A stretch of DNA of 63,014 nt from Bacteroidota bacterium (lineage in GTDB: Bacteria > Bacteroidota > Ignavibacteria > UBA10030 > SZUA-254). The stretch is taken from contig JAGVIE010000048.1 of NCBI GenBank assembly GCA_020056225.1, positions 165,352-228,365 of the forward strand, given 5' to 3'. A program made the translations under genes and the position numbers. Shown one piece after another: positions 18,701-27,226 of the stretch (position 1 is the stretch's first letter; each line of letters begins with the position of its first letter). Under the pieces are notes generated by a model. The model was given only the letters and a program-made list of their open reading frames with translations, was not told the origin of the DNA and did not search any database.

Positions 18701-19298
18701 TCTGAATTTCCTTGACAATATCGTTCACGCGGGCTAAATCCTGCTGAACATCTTCCAATTTACGTATTGCGGCTTTCCGGCGGAACTTGTACTTGGTAAC
18801 TCCGGCAGCCTCCTCGAATAATTTCCGCCTCTCGTCTGTTTTATCTGAGAGGATGGTTTCCACCATTTTCAATTCGATAACAGAATATGCATCGCTTCCC
18901 ATTCCGGTATCCATGAAAAGATCCACGATATCTTTCAATCGGCATGGTACTTTGTTGAGAAGATATTCGCTTTCACCTGAACGGAACACGCGCCTGGTAA
19001 TTGTAACTTCTGAGTAATCAGTGGGTAAAATTCCCTTGGTATTTTCGATTGTTAGTGATACTTCTGCAAGTCCGAGCGGTTTGCGGCTTTTTGTTCCGTT
19101 GAATATAACATCCTCCATCTTATCACTGCGGAGCGTGCTGTATTTTTGTTCGCCGAGCGCCCATCGAATGGCATCAACGATGTTTGTTTTACCGCATCCG
19201 TTAGGACCAACGATAGCAGTCACACCGGAATCAAAATTAACATTGATCCGCTGTGCAAACGATTTAAATCCTATGACTTCAATTTTTGATAAATACAT
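15735..19298 (-). CDS. smc: Chromosome segregation protein SMC
   Basis: A 1187-residue protein of full length. The N-terminal head has the Walker A motif GPNGCGKTN (31-39). Two long coiled coils flank a hinge (about 510-670, with VIVDTPGIAREIF and GRIVSSTG-like residues reading GQIVSSTGMLRGG). The C-terminal head has the ABC signature LLSGGEKTL (from 1084) and Walker B FCILDEVD (1109-1116). SMC with ScpA and ScpB compacts and segregates chromosomes; scpA and scpB are not in the window. It starts 4 bases after the GH2-like gene and may be read through from it. Confidence 0.97.
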   Translation of the reverse strand: MYLSKIEVIGFKSFAQRINVNFDSGVTAIVGPNGCGKTNIVDAIRWALGEQKYSTLRSDKMEDVIFNGTKSRKPLGLAEVSLTIENTKGILPTDYSEVTITRRVFRSGESEYLLNKVPCRLKDIVDLFMDTGMGSDAYSVIELKMVETILSDKTDERRKLFEEAAGVTKYKFRRKAAIRKLEDVQQDLARVNDIVKEIQKTVNSLERQAKKAEQYNEVSGRLKALEIDLLEREYSYLHNKLKPLDEKFLIATTDKSQIDETLREQEENIELLRERLSEIENRLGEAQRSSAAKFEEIHKVEEKIIVTQERGNSLSSNIKRYEEEKCDLNTQRESLAIEKQNLAERRDQSLVEFTAAEKIFINEKDEYAQVTSRLDAKQIEVAGLKDVILQLAHDIITKRGEQERIKARIDNLTGRIDRSIEDNKLYQNDIERVEEQVKLLTAKDRDMRQRFAEAEVQLFSKQQSKEQLKQEIERLRKQSIDLMHEIDRKTSKIEFLHRMLEGYEGFSEGTRYLLNHNEWKKKKLITVADIIQSDEKFRVAIESALSDMTNVLVVERLEDGYAAIEELKNQDKGKSAFISLEWVPKIIRRAKKKNTFPFIWAADVIQCEPVYRNLVDYLLEDVVIVDTPGIAREIFSTLTGVRCVTLDGQIVSSTGMLRGGSRKIDEGGLINKKSQIAALEREIEDLRNREKKLASQQEKIQHDHDAVDIDRERKSVKAIEKEMTAIEMRIAQLEFEKKRANDGIDRNGIEMTTLQDEIADLQHQYSKESGDLGILESEKTDKESIATVSVHELESLEALWNEKTKVVNELEIKVVTTQGEVRNLERDIERTEARVNDIDLTLIRRQDEITRAQEEIARLTQDTRMLDEQLSIQRQDYNLVEDQKKEIEGSYSTRRNELHQIELKIKDERRLHDDSVSAAHELEMKISEIKANIEHVRLRAQEEFEIELQLKSYPDDEWVDFAHLREEVKNLKDRIRVLGAINFAAFDEFHTESERLNFLTQQRDDLIDAEKTLMNTIDEINNTAQRKFLDTFMKIRENFIITFKELFMEGDECDLKLEEGIDPLEANIEIIAKPRGKRPTSIDLLSGGEKTLTAIALLFAIYLVKPSPFCILDEVDAPLDDSNIDRYTRILKKFSNNTQFIVVTHNKRTMEAAQALYGVTMEEEGISKIVTVRFNQEARVSSATVTN

Positions 19299-19302
19299 AC
19301 CG

Positions 19303-22014
19303 TTACATTTTCATCGCTTGCAATAAATACCTGAGGTAAACGGTTGTTGATTTTGTATAATCAAGATAAACATAAAATGCAATACAAACAATCATGATGA
19401 TGAAGAAACCAATCGCATATATTTTCACCGGAGAAACGTCAAATATAATCGAGATCCCTTTAAACAAGCGGAAGATAACCCATACTGTTATGATGGCGAT
19501 TAAGATAAATACCGGAATTATATAGAATTCGGTTTCCATCAACCGGAAAACGATCATTGCTACCGGAATCAATATGATGTACGGAAGAGCAGACCATATC
19601 GATATCGAGAAAGCATGGTAGAACAGTACCCGCGATTTCACGGTCATTGAAAACAACTTCACTATTACCGAGAGCAAAATAAGCTTTAAAAAGATAATTG
19701 CAGATATAACAATAATAAAATTTGCCGGATTCCACACAAGGCGAACAAACCATTCTTTGATTCCATCCGACATAAATTGACTGAGCAGGTTGTCCAGCAA
19801 AATATTCTCTCTGTAGTGAGAGAGTATGCTGGAAAGTACCGTTGCCCAGGTTACCGATATGATGACTGTAAGAAATAATGAATGAATGTAAGTCAATATT
19901 CGCTGGTCTCTTACATCGGCAAAAAAATTATAAGTGCGGAAAAGTGACCGGTTGACCCCGTCACGGAAGCGCCGATTCGCGTTGTACATGAAAGCGAACG
20001 AAATCAACATTGCAAATCCCGAGATAACATAAACGATCGGCGCGTTGGATGAATAATTTCCCACCGGTAATGCTTGAACTTTTTCTTCATTATACAACGC
20101 GCGTACGATATCGAAAGCAGTGCGTTTCTCTCTTTCAAAACTTACAATTCCCATGGCGCATAAATAAGGGTCATGCGAGTGGGTAGCAAGTGACGGGCGA
20201 TCCATCCTCCAATCATTGAACGCCCAGAGTACGCTTCCGGCGATTTTCACATCTTTAATCGAGTTATAAAATTGTGTCGCATATCGGGCTTGAGATTCCA
20301 TCGAGAACGGATCGCTGTAACCTGAGTGGTTCATCGGTTCAACTTCTTTACCGTATCTAACAACGACAATCGGTTTCTGAGGATAATTGGCAACACAAGA
20401 TTTAAGTGAATCTTTGAAATATTTCGGCTCGTCGCCGTAACTATTCAGTGCAATCAGGTCGACATATTCGAAGCATTGATTATTGATAGAATGCGTTGCG
20501 AAATATACGTATCGTTTATCTAGAGACTTGACAATGTTCCTCAAGCCGTTCACAAATTCGCATGAAGTCGCAGACGATGTCTCGAATTCATCCCCGATTC
20601 CCCAGCCGAGGACTGAGACATGCTTCCTATCCCGAATCACCATTTCCTTGGCATAGTTGGTAACCATTTCCTGGTAATAATCTTTGGATAATATTTCCAA
20701 CGGAACTTTGGTTACAGGAATCTCTTCCATCACTAGTAATCCATACCGGTCGCATAAGTTCAACATGTACGGATGCGGCGGATACAGGAAACGAATAAGG
20801 TTGGCGCCGAGCGTTTTGATCTGGGCAACATCGCGATCCATCGATTCATAAGTCATCGCTGAACCGAATGTTGCATGATCTTCCTGCCATAATATACCTT
20901 TCAACGGGATAACAGTATTGTTGATAAGTAACTTACCGTCTTTCCACTGGATATCCCGTATGCCGGCATCGAGACTATATTCATCAATCGGGAAAATGTC
21001 TTTGCCGATTGTTCGAACAATTTGGCATTTAAGCGTATACAGGTCAGGAGTTTCAGGCGCCCAAAGTTTGGGCAGAGGAATAACCACTTCGGTATTTACA
21101 TAAATGGTTTTATTCGGTTGAGGTGAAACCGGTACAATCCCGCTTCGCCCTGCCAAAGTTCCGCTCAATTTTTCATAAGCTTCCACCTGAATTCCAAGCA
21201 AGCTGCCCTGCTCATTCTTTAGCCCTGACCAGCGATCTGTTACTTCGTTTTGAACAATGATCTTTGCCGATTTTCCATCCGTCGATATACTCGATATTGT
21301 ATTCACATCTTCGATAAACAATTTCGGGACTGCAAGTATGTAGATATCGCGGAAGATTCCGCCATAAGTCCGCCAGCCGCCAACCTGTTGCTTTAAAGGT
21401 ATTGTCGTACGAGGCGTCAATTCGTTATCTACTGCAACCCTTATTGTATTTTCCGATCCTACCTGAAGTGTGTTGTTGGGAATCGGTAATACTACGGACG
21501 TATATCCGCCAATATGACGTCCGACAAAATTTCCATTAATAGTTATTTCACTCTGGTTATTGATCCCGTAAGCAACAAGCATGAAGGTATATTTATCGAG
21601 TAAATCAGACTTCAGATCGAATGTACGCTGGAATGTGACCTTACTAGTGAAATCATACGCACTCGGTACTTCGACATTATTCCAATTATTACCATCAGTG
21701 GTATAATTCCAAGAACCTGCAAGATCGATCTTTAATCTCGAAGGTGAGTCCGGAAACATCGCCGCATCGGCGCCGGTACGTGTAGCTTTACCATTGATAT
21801 AAAACTTTATATCGAAGGATGTTGGTATGAACTGTGAGAATCCAAAGATGGGAAGATAAAAAACGATGAGCGCTAGCGATAAAATTCTGCGCAAGATGGC
21901 TGTATTTATAATCGATTCTGTGAGTATGGGTCTCTCACCCGTCTGTGAATGAACTATTTTATTATACCCTGTGATTATCTTACAGGATATACGCTTAGTT
22001 TGCCTGAATAGCAA
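19303..22014 (-). CDS. GH2-like (beta-galactosidase/glucuronidase fold) protein with C-terminal membrane domain; nucleophile missing
   Basis: A 903-residue protein. A signal or anchor segment lies at about 42-60, so the true start may be downstream of the first codon. Residues 90-225 look like a GH2 sugar-binding jelly roll, then an Ig-like region and a TIM-barrel part with GILWQEDHATFG and TLGANLIRF. The acid/base Glu is kept (WGIGDEFE, Glu476) but the usual Asn before it is Asp, and the nucleophile position (normally TEYG or SEFG) reads VRYGKE, with Arg553. Six hydrophobic segments fill 660-890 (about 660-678, 708-732, 763-790, 802-825, 829-850 and 864-886). A catalytic role is doubtful; a sugar-binding membrane sensor is an alternative. 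It is directly upstream of smc. Confidence 0.75.
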   Translation of the reverse strand: MLFRQTKRISCKIITGYNKIVHSQTGERPILTESIINTAILRRILSLALIVFYLPIFGFSQFIPTSFDIKFYINGKATRTGADAAMFPDSPSRLKIDLAGSWNYTTDGNNWNNVEVPSAYDFTSKVTFQRTFDLKSDLLDKYTFMLVAYGINNQSEITINGNFVGRHIGGYTSVVLPIPNNTLQVGSENTIRVAVDNELTPRTTIPLKQQVGGWRTYGGIFRDIYILAVPKLFIEDVNTISSISTDGKSAKIIVQNEVTDRWSGLKNEQGSLLGIQVEAYEKLSGTLAGRSGIVPVSPQPNKTIYVNTEVVIPLPKLWAPETPDLYTLKCQIVRTIGKDIFPIDEYSLDAGIRDIQWKDGKLLINNTVIPLKGILWQEDHATFGSAMTYESMDRDVAQIKTLGANLIRFLYPPHPYMLNLCDRYGLLVMEEIPVTKVPLEILSKDYYQEMVTNYAKEMVIRDRKHVSVLGWGIGDEFETSSATSCEFVNGLRNIVKSLDKRYVYFATHSINNQCFEYVDLIALNSYGDEPKYFKDSLKSCVANYPQKPIVVVRYGKEVEPMNHSGYSDPFSMESQARYATQFYNSIKDVKIAGSVLWAFNDWRMDRPSLATHSHDPYLCAMGIVSFEREKRTAFDIVRALYNEEKVQALPVGNYSSNAPIVYVISGFAMLISFAFMYNANRRFRDGVNRSLFRTYNFFADVRDQRILTYIHSLFLTVIISVTWATVLSSILSHYRENILLDNLLSQFMSDGIKEWFVRLVWNPANFIIVISAIIFLKLILLSVIVKLFSMTVKSRVLFYHAFSISIWSALPYIILIPVAMIVFRLMETEFYIIPVFILIAIITVWVIFRLFKGISIIFDVSPVKIYAIGFFIIMIVCIAFYVYLDYTKSTTVYLRYLLQAMKM

Positions 22015-22138
22015 GGATAATTTATAAAAAAATCAACTAAATATAATAAAAAAGACTGCTGAATGCAATGAAAATTTATAAAATTGATAGATTTTCGATA
22101 AATAATATAGAAATGCTATGGAATGCTAATATAGGCGA

Positions 22139-22909
22139 CTATAGATACGCCTCTACCCCTGTTTGAATTATTGTCATAAAAGCAACTGTCTTCAGACTTG
22201 CCCCACCGATTAGCCCGCCATCTATATCAGATTGTGAGAGTAGAGAAGAAGCATTTTGCGCATTCATGCTGCCGCCGTATTGAATAATAAGCTTCTCTGC
22301 TATTGCCCACGAATACATTTGTCCGACTTGTTTTCGGATAAGCTTATGAACCTGATTGGCTTGATCGGGGGTTGCGTTTTTACCGGTACCGATAGCCCAG
22401 ACCGGTTCATACGCTATCAGCAGTTTTTCAACTTCCGTTGCGGTCAGTTCGTGTAAAACGCCCTTAACTTGTGTTATAATGATTTTATCTGTTATACCAG
22501 CCTCGCGCTCTTCCAGCGTTTCACCGATGCAAACGATGGGAGTTAATCCCGCTTTCAACGCCTTCTTTATTTTCGCATTGATCAACTCATCCGTTTCGTT
22601 AAAATATTGACGGCGTTCCGAGTGACCGAGAATTACGTACTCACACCCGGCAACGGTGAGCATCTTTGCTGATATCTCACCTGTGTAGGCACCTTCGTCA
22701 TATTGCGACATATTCTGCGCACCTAATTTTATTGGTGAATCTTTAATGAGCGCTTTTGCAATCACGAGCGATGTAAACGGCGGACAGATTACGACATCCA
22801 CTTCGTTTCTGAAATCTTTCATCCGCTCTCTTAATTCTGTAATCAAGTTCGCGGTTTCATGAATGTCTTTGTTCATCTTCCAGTTACCGACAATCACTTT
22901 ACGTCGCAT
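22139..22909 (-). CDS. tpiA: Triosephosphate isomerase
   Basis: A 256-residue protein of normal length with all catalytic residues: Lys11 in GNWKMNK, His96 in LGHSERR, and Glu168 in AYEPVWAIGTG. The phosphate loop YGGSMNAQNA and GGLIGGASL close the barrel. It interconverts dihydroxyacetone phosphate and glyceraldehyde 3-phosphate. It stands alone, while gap and pgk are at 54-56 kb. Upstream and downstream genes are on the same strand but with gaps of over 50 bases, so operon membership is unclear. Confidence 0.98.
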   Translation of the reverse strand: MRRKVIVGNWKMNKDIHETANLITELRERMKDFRNEVDVVICPPFTSLVIAKALIKDSPIKLGAQNMSQYDEGAYTGEISAKMLTVAGCEYVILGHSERRQYFNETDELINAKIKKALKAGLTPIVCIGETLEEREAGITDKIIITQVKGVLHELTATEVEKLLIAYEPVWAIGTGKNATPDQANQVHKLIRKQVGQMYSWAIAEKLIIQYGGSMNAQNASSLLSQSDIDGGLIGGASLKTVAFMTIIQTGVEAYL

Positions 22910-22960
22910 AATAATCCTTTGCTATGTTAAAGACTTAGACAAGTAAAAATATATTTTTCT

Positions 22961-23491
22961 TTATCGGCTGAACGAACTCTTGATATTTTCGATCTGTTTC
23001 AAATGATTCATATCGTGACCGGCGTAAAGCAGCAACATTTTCTCGATTGTTTCTTTACCGCGTTCCGAATGCATCCCGAACCGTTTCCATTCTTTCGAAG
23101 ACAGAGATTTCAACAGCTCTACGTTTTCTTTTCGAATAGCTGAGAATAAAGCAAGTTTTTTCTTGCAATCAGCTTTTTCGTAATGCATCTGTTCCGACCA
23201 TTTATTTTGATTGTAGAATTCTATTTTCGATCCGGGCTCCGATATCACTTTACGGAAACGATAACTTAATACTATTTCTCCATCAGTGAGATGAGCAACA
23301 ATTTGTGCTATCGACCACTTATTTTTCTTAGGAGATTTTTGCAATTGACTTTTTGCCAAGCCGCGAATGGCTTTTGTGATTTCCTTCGAAGTCGATTCGA
23401 ATACCTGCAATGGTGTTTTGTCAACCACATAAAGAGTTAACTGTTTTGCGTATGGATTTTTCTTGAGTAATTTCTTGTTGATTTTTTTCAT
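22961..23491 (-). CDS. DinB/YfiT-family four-helix protein
   Basis: A 176-residue protein. The segments SIAQIVAHLTDGE (His near 69) and YAGHDMNHLKQIE (two His near the C-terminus) give the spaced His triad of the DinB_2 superfamily, a metal-binding four-helix bundle. Members include damage-inducible proteins and thiol-dependent transferases, but most have no proven function. It starts 16 bases downstream of sucC on the same strand and may share its mRNA. The N-terminus is Lys-rich. Function beyond the fold is not claimed. Confidence 0.8.
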   Translation of the reverse strand: MKKINKKLLKKNPYAKQLTLYVVDKTPLQVFESTSKEITKAIRGLAKSQLQKSPKKNKWSIAQIVAHLTDGEIVLSYRFRKVISEPGSKIEFYNQNKWSEQMHYEKADCKKKLALFSAIRKENVELLKSLSSKEWKRFGMHSERGKETIEKMLLLYAGHDMNHLKQIENIKSSFSR

Positions 23492-23507
23492 TTTAAATTT
23501 TCCCTTT

Positions 23508-24671
23508 TTAGTTGTTTATTGCCTGGGTAACTTTTTTCGCGGCATCTTCAAAGCTTGAAGCAACCGCAAAGTTTAAACCTGAATTAGCAAGTATTTCTCT
23601 TGCCTCTATGGCATTTGTACCATCAAGGCGAACAACGACCGGCAAAGTGATATTCACCTGCTTCGCCGCTTCGATGACGCCATTTGCCACGCGGTCACAG
23701 CGTACAATTCCACCGAATATATTTATGAGAACTGCTTTAACGTTTTTATCTGAAAGAATAATTTTGAATCCGTTCGAAACCGTTTCAACATTTGCGCCAC
23801 CGCCGACATCGAGAAAGTTTGCCGGTTCACCACCTGCCAATTTTATGATATCCATCGTTGCCATCGCAAGCCCGGCACCGTTAACCATACATCCAACATT
23901 ACCGTCGAGTTTGATGTAATTAAGATTATATTTCGATGCTTCAATTTCCAACGGTTCTTCTTCATCAAGATCGCGCATCGTAAGAATATCGGAATGACGG
24001 AAAAGAGCATTATCATCAAAATTCATTTTCGCATCGAGAGCTAATACGTTTCCATCAGTGGTGATAACTAACGGATTTATTTCTGCCAACGATGCATCCG
24101 TTTCCTCATAAGCCCGATATAGTAACATTAGGAATTTGACCGCATTTTTTAGTACATCACCAGATAATCCCAATCCGAATGCCAGCTTACGCGCCTGAAA
24201 ATCTTTGAAACCGATAGATGGATTTACAGTTTCCTTCAATATTTTCTCCGGTGTTTCCGCCGCAACTTTTTCGATTTCAACTCCACCTTCGGTCGATGCC
24301 ATCACAACGTTTTGCGACTTTGCACGATCAAGCGTAATTCCGACATACAGCTCTTTTGCAATTGAAATTCCCTGTTCTATCAAGAGTCGTTTTACAATTT
24401 TCCCTTCCGGTCCGGTTTGATGTGTTATCAACCGCATTCCTAATATTTGGGATGCAAGCTGACGAACTTCATCCAAACTTTTGGCAATTTTCACACCGCC
24501 GCCTTTGCCACGACCGCCGGCATGGATTTGCGCTTTTACAACCCAAACGTTTCCGCCGATACTTTGAGCAACTTTCACTGCCTCATCGACAGAGAAAGCA
24601 ACTCCGCCTTGTGGAATAGCCACACCAAATTTCTTTAATATTTCTTTTCCTTGATATTCATGTATTTTCAT
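23508..24671 (-). CDS. sucC: Succinate-CoA ligase [ADP/GDP-forming] subunit beta
   Basis: A 387-residue ATP-grasp protein of standard length. It starts [16 protein letters not shown], typical of SucC, and carries [20 protein letters not shown] and [13 protein letters not shown]. With the alpha subunit SucD it makes ATP or GTP from succinyl-CoA in the TCA cycle. SucD is not next to it, so the two subunits are encoded apart in this genome. The start is supported by the conserved first residues. Nothing is missing. Confidence 0.97.
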   Translation of the reverse strand: MKIHEYQGKEILKKFGVAIPQGGVAFSVDEAVKVAQSIGGNVWVVKAQIHAGGRGKGGGVKIAKSLDEVRQLASQILGMRLITHQTGPEGKIVKRLLIEQGISIAKELYVGITLDRAKSQNVVMASTEGGVEIEKVAAETPEKILKETVNPSIGFKDFQARKLAFGLGLSGDVLKNAVKFLMLLYRAYEETDASLAEINPLVITTDGNVLALDAKMNFDDNALFRHSDILTMRDLDEEEPLEIEASKYNLNYIKLDGNVGCMVNGAGLAMATMDIIKLAGGEPANFLDVGGGANVETVSNGFKIILSDKNVKAVLINIFGGIVRCDRVANGVIEAAKQVNITLPVVVRLDGTNAIEAREILANSGLNFAVASSFEDAAKKVTQAINN

Positions 24672-24756
24672 TCTTTACTCCGGTTAATATACTTTAGTAT
24701 TTTCTGGTCGATGAGTATTAAATTTACAAAGATAATGCTTCTTATTAAAAAGTATT

Positions 24757-24779
24757 TAAGTAGTTGAGTAATTGAGTAG
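24757..24779 (+). repeat. Left arm of an inverted repeat flanking the four-helix-bundle gene
   Basis: The plus strand reads AAGTAGTTGAGTA and then ATTGAGTA. The same motifs occur in reverse complement at 25160-25210 on the other side of the four-helix-bundle gene. The two arms are imperfect inverted repeats of a GTTGAGTA-type unit. Confidence 0.55.
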
Positions 24780-24782
24780 AAT

Positions 24783-25154
24783 TCATAAGCGACGTAAACT
24801 TTTTTGAAGACCGTCGAGCATAGCGATAATCTCATTAACTGCCCCCACAATCTCTTTATGTGTTGATGCATTGAAAAATTCATTTTCATGTGCTATGTCG
24901 CTACAGCCAATGCACTCAAAACCTGATCGGATTGAATAATCAAGAAATCGAGAAAACTCTTTCTTCGAGTTATTTCCTGCACCTTCGGCGATATTCAATA
25001 CTATTGAATCTGCCGCACGTTTGAATTGTGAACTCAAAACGAACATTTCATCCTTTGGAAAACTTTTTGTAGTCTTTCGCACTAACTTTGTAAATAAGAG
25101 AGCTTTTTGATATACCTTCAATTCTGAAAACTTGTGTATAAGCACTCCTATCAA
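24783..25154 (-). CDS. Four-helix-bundle protein (23S rRNA intervening-sequence/S23 family)
   Basis: A 123-residue helical protein with the family signatures HKFSELKVYQKAL at the N-terminus, SSQFKRAADSIVLNIAEG in the middle (ADSIVLNIAEG is the hallmark) and SGFECIGCSDIA. This family is encoded in 23S rRNA intervening sequences and in many isolated genomic copies in FCB bacteria; the function is unknown, although the related Avd protein binds reverse transcriptase in diversity-generating retroelements. The start is uncertain: the longest reading begins with TTG, while an AGGAG sits just before an ATA codon in front of His7. Matching inverted repeats lie on both sides, which suggests it moved as a unit. 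Confidence 0.8.
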   Translation of the reverse strand: MIGVLIHKFSELKVYQKALLFTKLVRKTTKSFPKDEMFVLSSQFKRAADSIVLNIAEGAGNNSKKEFSRFLDYSIRSGFECIGCSDIAHENEFFNASTHKEIVGAVNEIIAMLDGLQKSLRRL

Positions 25155-25159
25155 TATAT

Positions 25160-25210
25160 ACTCAACTACTTTGTACTCAAATACTCAATTGCTTCATACT
25201 CAACTACTTC
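25160..25210 (-). repeat. Right arm of the inverted repeat; overlaps the pruA stop codon
   Basis: On the minus strand this reads GAAGTAGTTGAGTATG, CAATTGAGTATTTGAGTA and AAGTAGTTGAGTA, that is several GTTGAGTA-type units. The first unit supplies the TAG stop of pruA at 25204-25206. It mirrors the arm at 24757-24779. Confidence 0.55.
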
Positions 25211-26760
25211 ATTTTCGTCGCAATCGATTTTGCCTGCGTGAAGAGCAACAGGTAATCCTGTCCGCCTGCTTTGGAATCGGTTCCGCTCATATTGAATCCG
25301 CCAAACGGATGCGCGCCAACCATAGCACCTGTACACTTACGGTTGAGATATAGATTACCACAATGGAATTCCTTTCTTGCCCGTTCAATCTTCTTTTTAT
25401 TCTTCGAGTAAACAGCCCCCGTTAAACCAAACTCGGTACCGTTGGCAATCTCAAGCGCGTTATCGAAATTCTTCGCTTTGATAACCGCAAGAACTGGTCC
25501 GAAAATCTCTCCCTGCGCGATAGTTGCCGTCGGTTCAACATCTGCTATTATTGTCGGACGAAGGAAATAACCGCTCCCCGGCGATGGTGTTCCACCAGCT
25601 ATTAAACGTCCGCCTTCCTTCTGACCGATCTCAATATATTGCTGAATTTTTTCCATCGATCCTTTGTTGATAACAGGTCCCATATAATTACTGAGAATTT
25701 TTGATGGACCAACTGTGATCGATTCTGCTTTCGGTTTCAACATCTGCACAAATTTATCGTAAACTTTTTCATCAACTATAGCGCGGGAACAGGCAGAACA
25801 TTTTTGCCCTTGGAATCCGAACGCCGCAACGATGACACCCGCGGCAGCTTCTTCAAGATTCGCTTCGCTATCAACTATGATCGCATCTTTGCCGCCCATT
25901 TCGGCAACAACACGCTTCAGCCATATTTGTCCGGGTTGCACTTTTGCCGCTTCCTGATAAATATGTATTCCAACTTCCTTGGAACCTGTGAAAGAAACAA
26001 ATCTCACTTTCGGATGTTTCACCAAAGTATCTCCAACGGCACTGCCGGGTCCGGCAACAAAGTTAATAACGCCGGCAGGTATTCCGGCTTCTTGCATCAC
26101 CTCCATAAATTTATAACCGATTAAAGGAGAATCGCTTGATGGTTTCAGCACAACAGTATTGCCTGTAACAGCGGCGGCTGTTGTCATGCCTGCAAGAATT
26201 GCCATCGGAAAATTCCACGGCGGCACAACTAAACCGACACCAATCGGAATATACTCAAGCTCGTCTTTCTCACCAGGAAGTTGAACTGCTGTTTTAGCTT
26301 TTGCATAGCGTAACATTTCTCTGGCGTAGAATTCGAGGAAGTCAATCGCCTCTGCAGTATCGCCATCTGCTTCGGGCCAGGTTTTTCCGACTTCGAGAAT
26401 CATGGTTGCATTAATTTCGAAACGGCGTTTGCGCATAATCTTCGCCGCCTTGAAAAGATATTGCGCACGTTTTACCGGCAGAACCCATCGCCACTCTTCG
26501 AATTTCTTCAGAGCAACATCCAATGCTTTTAGTGCATCGTCGGCAGTTCCTTTTTGGAACACCCCGACAATCTGATTCGGATCGGATGGATTAAGAGAAT
26601 TAAACTTCGCGCCCGAGTAAACTTTCTCACCTCCGATTATATTCGGATATTCTTTGCCGAACTGCGATTCAAGTTTTGCTATTGCCTGTTCTTGTTTTTT
26701 TCGATTAGCCGGTTTCGACCAATCGAGATATGGTTCGTTTTTAAATTTAGGGATTGACAT
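25204..26760 (-). CDS. pruA: L-glutamate gamma-semialdehyde (1-pyrroline-5-carboxylate) dehydrogenase
   Basis: A 518-residue aldehyde dehydrogenase. VPPWNFPMAILAG, VVLKPSSDSPL, FVSFTGSKEVG, VAEMGGKDAIIVD (catalytic Glu) and GFQGQKCSACSR (catalytic Cys) are all present; the QKCSACSR sequence and FGGFNMSGTDSKAGG near the end are typical of P5C dehydrogenases. It oxidises glutamate semialdehyde to glutamate in proline breakdown. No proline dehydrogenase (putA domain) is in the window. The stop codon lies in a short repeat, so the last residues may have been changed by an insertion next to it. Confidence 0.9.
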   Translation of the reverse strand: MSIPKFKNEPYLDWSKPANRKKQEQAIAKLESQFGKEYPNIIGGEKVYSGAKFNSLNPSDPNQIVGVFQKGTADDALKALDVALKKFEEWRWVLPVKRAQYLFKAAKIMRKRRFEINATMILEVGKTWPEADGDTAEAIDFLEFYAREMLRYAKAKTAVQLPGEKDELEYIPIGVGLVVPPWNFPMAILAGMTTAAAVTGNTVVLKPSSDSPLIGYKFMEVMQEAGIPAGVINFVAGPGSAVGDTLVKHPKVRFVSFTGSKEVGIHIYQEAAKVQPGQIWLKRVVAEMGGKDAIIVDSEANLEEAAAGVIVAAFGFQGQKCSACSRAIVDEKVYDKFVQMLKPKAESITVGPSKILSNYMGPVINKGSMEKIQQYIEIGQKEGGRLIAGGTPSPGSGYFLRPTIIADVEPTATIAQGEIFGPVLAVIKAKNFDNALEIANGTEFGLTGAVYSKNKKKIERARKEFHCGNLYLNRKCTGAMVGAHPFGGFNMSGTDSKAGGQDYLLLFTQAKSIATKMK

Positions 26761-26782
26761 CGTAAATTCTCCGTAATTAGAT

Positions 26783-27003
26783 TTAAACTTGCTTAATAAA
26801 TTCTTCTACATTTATGTCTGCTTGCCGGATAATAGCGCGCAATGTTCCGGTATCAACTCCTTATGATTTGGCACTACAACCTGACATAAAGGATTATTTT
26901 TTCTCAATATCATATGACTTCCATGCTGTCGTTTCAGAAAGAAGCCAAATTTCCTAAGAGTTTTTGCGCACTCTTCTCCTGAAATCCTTGGAAGCTTACT
27001 CAT
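26783..27003 (-). pseudogene. hicA: HicA mRNA interferase toxin with a one-base frameshift
   Basis: The frame from the ATG at 27003 reads RISGEECAKTLRKFGF, then RQHGSHMILRK with the catalytic His of HicA, then VPNHKELIPEHCALLS and a stop at 26812 (63 residues). The expected end lies one frame over: after the Pro of KELIP the other frame reads TLRAIIRQADINVEEFIKQV with a stop at 26783. Restoring one base near 26844-26848 would give a 73-residue HicA of normal length. HicA cleaves mRNA; the lost C-terminus includes conserved fold residues. A true inactivating mutation and a sequencing error are both possible. Confidence 0.8.
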
Positions 27004-27215
27004 ACAGCAACAACGAACGCCTCAAAATGTTCTTCAGGCACAGGCAGGTTATCCTGTTTCAATGCCTCCACATAACCTTCAATCGCTTCACGAATATTTA
27101 TAAGCGCATCTTCTTTTGTTTTTCCCTGACTGATACAGCCGGGTAAACTTGGACACTCTGCAACCCAATAACCGTCTTCACCCGGATAGATGATTACCTG
27201 TCTCATATTTTGCAC
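27000..27215 (-). CDS. hicB: HicB-family antitoxin
   Basis: A 71-residue protein with the HicB core: VIIYPGEDGYWVAECPSLPG, then SQGKTKEDALINIREAIEGY. This partial RNase H-like fold binds and blocks HicA. The C-terminal DNA-binding segment found in longer HicB proteins is absent, which is common in short HicB. It is upstream of hicA and overlaps it by four bases, so the two are translationally coupled. The start is either Met1 or Met4 (MRQVIIY). The partner toxin gene appears frameshifted. Confidence 0.85.
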   Translation of the reverse strand: MQNMRQVIIYPGEDGYWVAECPSLPGCISQGKTKEDALINIREAIEGYVEALKQDNLPVPEEHFEAFVVAV

Positions 27216-27226
27216 CTAAAATTATC

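Noticed and set aside
23508-24671. sucC without sucD considered as a broken operon
   Set aside because: Separate sucC and sucD are common in FCB bacteria, and the gene itself is intact.
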